From positions 1 to 62,980 of the forward strand of contig NZ_ABOX02000044.1 in assembly GCF_000172555.1 (NCBI RefSeq): a stretch of DNA of 62,980 bases, in the 5' to 3' direction. The notes under the pieces were generated by a model that was not told where the DNA came from, searched no databases, and saw only the letters and a program-made list of their open reading frames with translations. This stretch comes from Pedosphaera parvula Ellin514 (lineage in GTDB: Bacteria; Verrucomicrobiota; Verrucomicrobiia; Limisphaerales; Pedosphaeraceae). Each line of letters begins with the position of its first letter. The stretch's first letter is position 1. The position numbers and the translations under genes are program-made. Of this stretch, positions 58,517-62,980 are shown piece by piece.

Positions 58517-59371
58517 ATGAAAACTCCGTTTATCCTTTTTTTGATCCTTCTCCTGCTTACACCTGCCATTCGGTCCCAACCCTCTCAGACGCAAACATTG
58601 CCCGCGGTCTCCGGAGCAACTCCCGCAAATTCCTCGGTAAATACTACGAATAGCGGGTTGATTGGCTCCGACCAGGATTTCGTCAGCACGAATGGAATCT
58701 TTATTGGAAACATTGATCTCATTCTACAGGCTCTTCAAAATGACATTGATAGAGCCCGTCAATTGTTGGCTCAGATCCAGAGCCTGACTGTGGCAACAAA
58801 TACTCCAGGCCCAACAACTGCAGTTGTGGGAACTTTCGTTGCTGGCAATGACCAGACCCCGAACCAGTTGACTCATAACTTCGGCATCGATGTTTCCCAA
58901 GATCTGAGCCAAAACTTTTCCAGTTCCGCCGCAGTTCCCGCGGCAGGAGTGCTGGCGACTCCGCCTCTAACGTATCCCTCAGACCAGTTAATCGTCCAAA
59001 CTGGTCCCCCGACCGGGCCTAATGCGCCGGTCCTCCCTTCCATACCACCCTATCAGATTCTGGCCCCGGCAGCAGTGGAGATTAGTCCTGGCATATTCGC
59101 AGCAGCAAGAGGCACAACTTCTACCGACAATGTCCAGCCCGCGCAGTCTAAATTGGCGCTTTTAAACAGTCTCCAAGCCGCCCTTCAGGACCTGCAAACC
59201 GACGCTCAGGCGATACTTCCTGACATACCCAATGCTATCGGCAGCGTAGGCAATCAGTCTGGAACCGACTCCGGCTTCGGTAGCCCCACCAACACGTTTG
59301 GAAGCCGGTTTACGAACAGTTCTGGCACTATTCCTCAGTCCCCCAGTTCCAGTGGAACCTCCCCAAGATGA
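58517..59371 (+). CDS. Exported protein, paralogue 2
   Basis: 284-aa exported protein: M-K-T-P-F-I-L-F-L-I-L-L-L-L-T-P signal peptide. It shares with the previous gene the blocks F-V-S-T-N-G-I-F-I-G-N, A-L-Q-N-D-I-D, G-T-F-V-A-G-N-D-Q-T, P-P-T-G-P-N-A-P and L-L-N-S-L-Q-A-A-L-Q-D-L-Q-T-D-A-Q. The C-terminal repeats are short. The duplication is clear; function unknown. Confidence 0.72.
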   Translation: MKTPFILFLILLLLTPAIRSQPSQTQTLPAVSGATPANSSVNTTNSGLIGSDQDFVSTNGIFIGNIDLILQALQNDIDRARQLLAQIQSLTVATNTPGPTTAVVGTFVAGNDQTPNQLTHNFGIDVSQDLSQNFSSSAAVPAAGVLATPPLTYPSDQLIVQTGPPTGPNAPVLPSIPPYQILAPAAVEISPGIFAAARGTTSTDNVQPAQSKLALLNSLQAALQDLQTDAQAILPDIPNAIGSVGNQSGTDSGFGSPTNTFGSRFTNSSGTIPQSPSSSGTSPR

Positions 59372-59423
59372 AGCTTCGACCATGGCGGAACCATCATAAT
59401 AACATCCCACCATCTCAACTCGA

Positions 59424-60131
59424 ATGTCCGACACCCTCATTGAAGATAAGGAAAAGCTCGAAGAAGACTTTCTGGTCTTCCTGCACGAATCCAACTATCC
59501 GGAAGATTCTGTTTTTCGTGGACCTTCCTTTCATCTCGACGAAGCCACCAAACGCCGGCTGGGTTTGCCTAAATTATTCAGCACGAATCGGCTGGATGAT
59601 GAGTCCTACCCTTGCTATGCCGATTTGGCAATCTTGGACCTTGAAACTCAGGAATACGCAGCCCTGATCGAATTTCGTGCCAGATTGGATGAACAAGTTG
59701 AAAGTGAAATGGCAGAGTTTTTCCGGGCGATCCTGGAGTGCCTGGAGGTAAAGCCTCCAGTCTTTTTGGTGGTGCCGCAATCCAGCGCAGCTTTCCGTAT
59801 TTATCAACTTCGGGAAAATGGCATTTGGCAGGAAGTCCCCAGAAGAAGCTTTCCTCACTATGCCACTTTGGTCGCTGGACACGCCGCTGAGAAATCGATG
59901 ACCCGCGAGGTCAGGCTGGAGAAGGCATTGAATCGTTTCACGACCACCTGCTACATCGTTGCCGGCATCATCGCACTGATCACGATTTCCAGCATTGGAG
60001 GATTAAGCGCTTTGACACCCAGCCAAATGTTCCTGCTCTTCCTGGTCGCTTTACTGGCGGTCGCTCCGCACGCCATAGGCTTCAAACTTTCCACGAACAA
60101 GAACAAACCACGGATCCTGAAATTCAGATAA
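59424..60131 (+). CDS. Membrane protein with a PD-(D/E)XK-like N-terminal domain
   Basis: 235 aa. The N-terminal 150 residues have A-D-L-A-I-L-D, then A-A-L-I-E-F-R (in place of E-x-K) and F-L-V-V-P-Q, a strand order close to HSDR_N-type PD-(D/E)XK nuclease folds; the normal catalytic lysine is Arg. Two membrane helices at about 175-196 and 201-222 end the protein, so it would be tethered to the membrane. ATG at 59424. Nuclease activity is not shown; the fold is an inference. Confidence 0.55.
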   Translation: MSDTLIEDKEKLEEDFLVFLHESNYPEDSVFRGPSFHLDEATKRRLGLPKLFSTNRLDDESYPCYADLAILDLETQEYAALIEFRARLDEQVESEMAEFFRAILECLEVKPPVFLVVPQSSAAFRIYQLRENGIWQEVPRRSFPHYATLVAGHAAEKSMTREVRLEKALNRFTTTCYIVAGIIALITISSIGGLSALTPSQMFLLFLVALLAVAPHAIGFKLSTNKNKPRILKFR

Positions 60132-60159
60132 CAGCCATCGGTAATGTTCCCTGAACCCG

Positions 60160-60262
60160 ATACCGAATGCCGAAAGAAATTTCCGAATGGCAGGAGGGAT
60201 TTTGGTTTGAGGCAAGCCCGACAACGCCGCCTCAAATCAAAGGCATTTCCTTCTTTCCCGTT
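60160..60262 (+). repeat. Repeat B, internally deleted derivative
   Basis: The left end is nearly the same as the 56588 element (ATACCGAATGCCGAAAGAAA, then TTCCGAATGGCAGGAGGG, TTTTGGTTTGAGGCAAG), then jumps to its later part (CGACAACGCCGCCTCAAATC). The roughly 190 middle bases are gone. The joined arms TTTGGTTTGAGGC and GCCTCAAATCAAA now form a hairpin. It ends about 25 bases before the esterase start, so it may lie within that gene's leader. Confidence 0.65.
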
Positions 60263-60287
60263 GAGCCGGTTAAGTTAAAACTTCCTC

Positions 60288-62324
60288 ATGTTTCACCGGC
60301 TACGCATATATTGCTTCATCACATTTGTTGCGCTGTGTCCATTCATTGTTCGGGCCGACAACGCCGTCTGTAAGGACCTTAATTCCCCACGAGAGTTTCC
60401 CGTCATCAACACTCAAAAGGAGTGGCAGGACCGTGCCAACGTAATTCGTCAACAAATACTTGTTAGCGCCGGCCTCTGGCCAATGCCCGAAAAAACTCCT
60501 TTGCACCCAAAATTGTTCGGAAGAATCGAATGTGACGGCTACAGCGTTGAGAAGGTTTATTTGGAAACTTATCCCGGCTTTTATCTGGCTGGAAATTTAT
60601 ACCGTCCTTTGGGTAAAGCTGGACCATTTCCGGGAATTCTCAACCCACACGGTCATTGGGAAAATGGCCGGCTGACAGATATAAAGGAGGGTAGCATCCC
60701 GGCACGTTGCATCAATTTCGCGAAGCAGGGAATGATTGCCTTCTCATACGACATGGTTGGCTACAATGATACACACTTTCCTGAATCGCCGGTCACGAAG
60801 GAGTTTTACAAGATCCACAGAAACTTCGGGACGAATGATCCGGCCAACCTGCTCTGGAACATCTCCCTCATGGGTCTCCAAACATGGAACAGCATTCGCG
60901 CGCTGGACTTTCTGGAATCCCTGCCCGAGGTCGACAAACATCGCCTCGCCTGTACCGGTGAGTCTGGTGGTGGCACCCAGACTTTCATTCTGGGAGCAAT
61001 TGATGACCGGCTCGCAGCCCAGGCACCGGTCGTAATGGTCAGCCACATCATGCAGGGTGGTTGTGGTTGCGAAAACATGCCAGGCTTGCGCGTGCAATTC
61101 TCAAACATGGAGATAGCTGCGGCCGCCGTTCCCCGCCCGCAAATCATGGTTGCCTGCACGGGTGACTGGACAAAAACCATGCTGACCTTGGAGGGACCGG
61201 CCATCCAACATATCTACGACCTTTTCAAGGCGCCGGACAAGCTCCGCTATGTCCGGTTTGATTTCAACCACAACTACAATCAAACCAGCCGGGAGGCGGT
61301 GTACCAATGGTTTGATCGGTGGCTCATCGACGAAACCGATACGCCGGTTACTGAACTGGCTTACACCAAGGAATCTGATGAGGACTTGCGTGTTTTCCCT
61401 GATGGCAAACTGCCTTCCAACGCAGTCTCCCAGTCACAATTGATCCAATATCTCGTCAGCTCTCACCAATCCGCTCTGGATGCTTTAACACCCAGGGACA
61501 AAACCGGATGGAAACGTTATCAAAACGTCATGACACCAGCCTGGGCGCGCACGCTTCAACTGAATTGGCCTGGAGCGGCTTTGAATACCGAAATAAAAAC
61601 CGTTTCAAAAACCGCAAATTACACTTTTCAAACAGTTCAAATTCATCGCGAAACTGAATCAAAACCTCTTGAGCTTCTCCATTTCATTCCCTCCAAAGCT
61701 GGAGCGAAAGGGAGACAAACATTGGTTCTCCTGGTCAGTCCACCAGGCAAATCTCCTTACTTGGACGAAGCAGGTTCACCAGTCGGTATCGCACAATCTC
61801 TCCTCGAGAAAAACTATCATGTCGCCGTCCTGAATAATTCTCCTGCTATTGAAACACGCGACCAACTCTCCATTTTCTTTAACACTTACAACCGAACTTA
61901 TCTTCAAAACCGCGTGGGAGATATTGTCGCCGCCTGCCAATCCCTCCATAGTATTAACCTGAGACAATTGAGAATCATCCTATATGGCACCGGGCATGCC
62001 GGACTCTGGTCATTGCTTGCTGCCCCGGCAGCAAACGGTGTTGTCTCCGACCTGGATCAATTGGATGTGAATAGCAATCAAACGCTGATCGCCCCGGAGT
62101 TGTTTTGTCCCGGCCTGCGAAGCATGGACTCTTTTACCGGTCCCCTCATTTTGGCAACACCTAATCCCTTGCTGCTGCATAACCTTTCCCCCAAGTTTCA
62201 AATCTCCAAGGTGCAATCAACCTATGATGCTTTAAGCGCAGGAAAGAGCTTTCGAGCCGAAAGGAAACAATTAAGCGAGCAGGAAATTCTGGATTGGTTT
62301 TCCCGGATTGATTCTTCCAAATAG
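60288..62324 (+). CDS. Exported acetylxylan-esterase-like alpha/beta hydrolase
   Basis: 678-aa exported two-part protein. Signal peptide to about residue 23 (F-I-V-R-A). The alpha/beta hydrolase domain at about 60-370 has N-P-H-G-H-W (oxyanion region) and the nucleophile elbow C-T-G-E-S-G-G-G with Ser226; F-N-H-N-Y-N near 325-330 may hold the catalytic His. The layout matches the large acetylxylan-esterase-like hydrolases of Planctomycetes and Verrucomicrobiota. The second half (about 430-678) is a weaker alpha/beta-hydrolase-like repeat (L-V-L-L-V-S-P-P-G-K, then Y-G-T-G-H-A-G-L). Substrate not readable. Confidence 0.8.
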   Translation: MFHRLRIYCFITFVALCPFIVRADNAVCKDLNSPREFPVINTQKEWQDRANVIRQQILVSAGLWPMPEKTPLHPKLFGRIECDGYSVEKVYLETYPGFYLAGNLYRPLGKAGPFPGILNPHGHWENGRLTDIKEGSIPARCINFAKQGMIAFSYDMVGYNDTHFPESPVTKEFYKIHRNFGTNDPANLLWNISLMGLQTWNSIRALDFLESLPEVDKHRLACTGESGGGTQTFILGAIDDRLAAQAPVVMVSHIMQGGCGCENMPGLRVQFSNMEIAAAAVPRPQIMVACTGDWTKTMLTLEGPAIQHIYDLFKAPDKLRYVRFDFNHNYNQTSREAVYQWFDRWLIDETDTPVTELAYTKESDEDLRVFPDGKLPSNAVSQSQLIQYLVSSHQSALDALTPRDKTGWKRYQNVMTPAWARTLQLNWPGAALNTEIKTVSKTANYTFQTVQIHRETESKPLELLHFIPSKAGAKGRQTLVLLVSPPGKSPYLDEAGSPVGIAQSLLEKNYHVAVLNNSPAIETRDQLSIFFNTYNRTYLQNRVGDIVAACQSLHSINLRQLRIILYGTGHAGLWSLLAAPAANGVVSDLDQLDVNSNQTLIAPELFCPGLRSMDSFTGPLILATPNPLLLHNLSPKFQISKVQSTYDALSAGKSFRAERKQLSEQEILDWFSRIDSSK

Positions 62325-62408
62325 CGTATCGCCAGCTTTTTAGATCTGGCATTCCTGTAGTAAGTTGCGCTTTTCAATTATAAATGTTGCTCTTACACTG
62401 TCTGGTAA

Positions 62409-62963
62409 ATGAAGGGCATTATACTCGCTGGCGGGGCCGGATCGCGATTGTTTCCGCTGACCCTGGTCGCCAGCAAACAGCTCCAGCCGGTTTATGACAA
62501 GCCGATGGTTTATTACCCGCTCACGACCCTGATTGAGAGCGGCATCCGCGAATTCTGCCTCATCTCCACTCCTCACGATCTGCCCCGCTTCCGCCAGCTC
62601 TTTGGGGATGGGAGCCACTGGGGGCTTGCGATCGAATACCGGGAGCAACCCCGCCCCGAGGGCATCGCCCAGGCCTTCCTCATTGCCGAATCCTTCATTG
62701 GCCGGGACTCGGTCACCCTGATCCTGGGCGACAACGTTTTCTATGGCGGGGACGGCTTCAGCCAGGCCTTCTCGGAGTTTAAGGGCGGCGCCACCATCTT
62801 TGGCTACCACGTCAATGACCCCGAGCGCTACGGCGTGGTGGAGTTTGATGCCCAAGGCCGGGCCATCTCCATTGAGGAGAAGCCCAAAACCCCCCGGAGC
62901 AACTACGCCGTTCCCGGTCTTTATCTCTATGACAACCACGTGGTGGAGATTGCCAAAACCTGA
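62409..62963 (+). CDS. rfbA: Glucose-1-phosphate thymidylyltransferase RfbA, partial and frameshifted
   Basis: The N-terminal 184 codons of RfbA/RmlA, the first enzyme of dTDP-rhamnose synthesis. [16 protein letters not shown] is the nucleotide-binding loop; [21 protein letters not shown] and Y-G-V-V-E-F-D follow. After E-I-A-K the frame ends at TGA (62961-62963). Adding one A to the A-run at about 62955 restores [10 protein letters not shown], the family's next residues, up to the window edge. So it is a one-base deletion or base-call error. The gene is markedly GC-richer than its neighbours. Confidence 0.9.
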   Translation: MKGIILAGGAGSRLFPLTLVASKQLQPVYDKPMVYYPLTTLIESGIREFCLISTPHDLPRFRQLFGDGSHWGLAIEYREQPRPEGIAQAFLIAESFIGRDSVTLILGDNVFYGGDGFSQAFSEFKGGATIFGYHVNDPERYGVVEFDAQGRAISIEEKPKTPRSNYAVPGLYLYDNHVVEIAKT

Positions 62964-62980
62964 AACCCTCCGCCCGCGGG

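Overview
The window looks like a chromosome segment of a soil- or freshwater-type Verrucomicrobiota bacterium, probably near Pedosphaera/Limisphaerales. I infer this from the style of the genes and not from any search: very long multi-modular exported proteins with Ig, Fn3, LamG, PA14 and F5/8C modules and Asn/Gly/Thr-rich linkers, a sulfatase and several glycoside hydrolase-like or esterase-like secreted enzymes, many small lipoproteins, and frequent GTG/TTG starts. No rRNA, tRNA, CRISPR array, prophage or intact transposase gene was seen.

Region by region. 1-7.6 kb: exported proteins (an Ig/beta-helix-like protein, a GH71/99-like multi-domain protein, a BspA-type leucine-rich repeat protein, a small W-x-P-G repeat protein) plus a remnant of an aldo/keto reductase. 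7.6-18.7 kb: a patchwork of mostly single genes (FAD-linked oxidase, redoxin/small protein/copper monooxygenase triad, lipoprotein racemase, katG, a broken membrane hydrolase, DUF2459 lipoprotein). Many are separated by copies of an intergenic repeat (called A here), all in the same orientation, and some A copies are joined to a second repeat (called B). 18.9-25.2 kb: a four-gene signalling operon of a giant hybrid histidine kinase, a receiver-PP2C phosphatase, an RsbW-like ATPase and an RsbV-like STAS protein, i.e. a partner-switching module. 25.3-26.7 kb: two decayed genes. 26.7-38 kb (minus strand): a multi-modular sulfatase and a ~2,470-residue Gly-rich tandem-repeat surface protein whose 5' part carries apparent frameshifts.

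38.4-46.6 kb: small membrane proteins and lipoproteins, then ackA-xfp (the phosphoketolase/acetate kinase branch) divergent from a DUF2267 gene. 46.9-56.5 kb: a secreted clan-A-like glycosidase, an endonuclease/exonuclease/phosphatase-family protein, a run of small membrane or lipoprotein genes, a Ser/Thr kinase-like protein lacking the usual VAIK lysine, a CPBP protease-comF pair, and accD. 56.6-63 kb: a 407-bp repeat-B element with imperfect terminal inverted repeats, two tandem exported paralogues with a shared 19-bp leader motif, a PD-(D/E)XK-like membrane protein, a large acetylxylan-esterase-like protein with a B derivative just upstream, and the start of rfbA with a one-base frameshift at the window edge.

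Three observations go beyond ordinary annotation. (1) Six unrelated exported proteins end in the same short C-terminal module (S-T/D-N/D-L ... W ... F/Y-F/Y-R-L/V close to the terminus), which could be a sorting or anchoring tail. (2) Seven directly repeated A elements bracket genes between 7.6 and 18.7 kb. (3) Element B looks like a non-autonomous mobile element that is found inside or beside A and next to gene starts.
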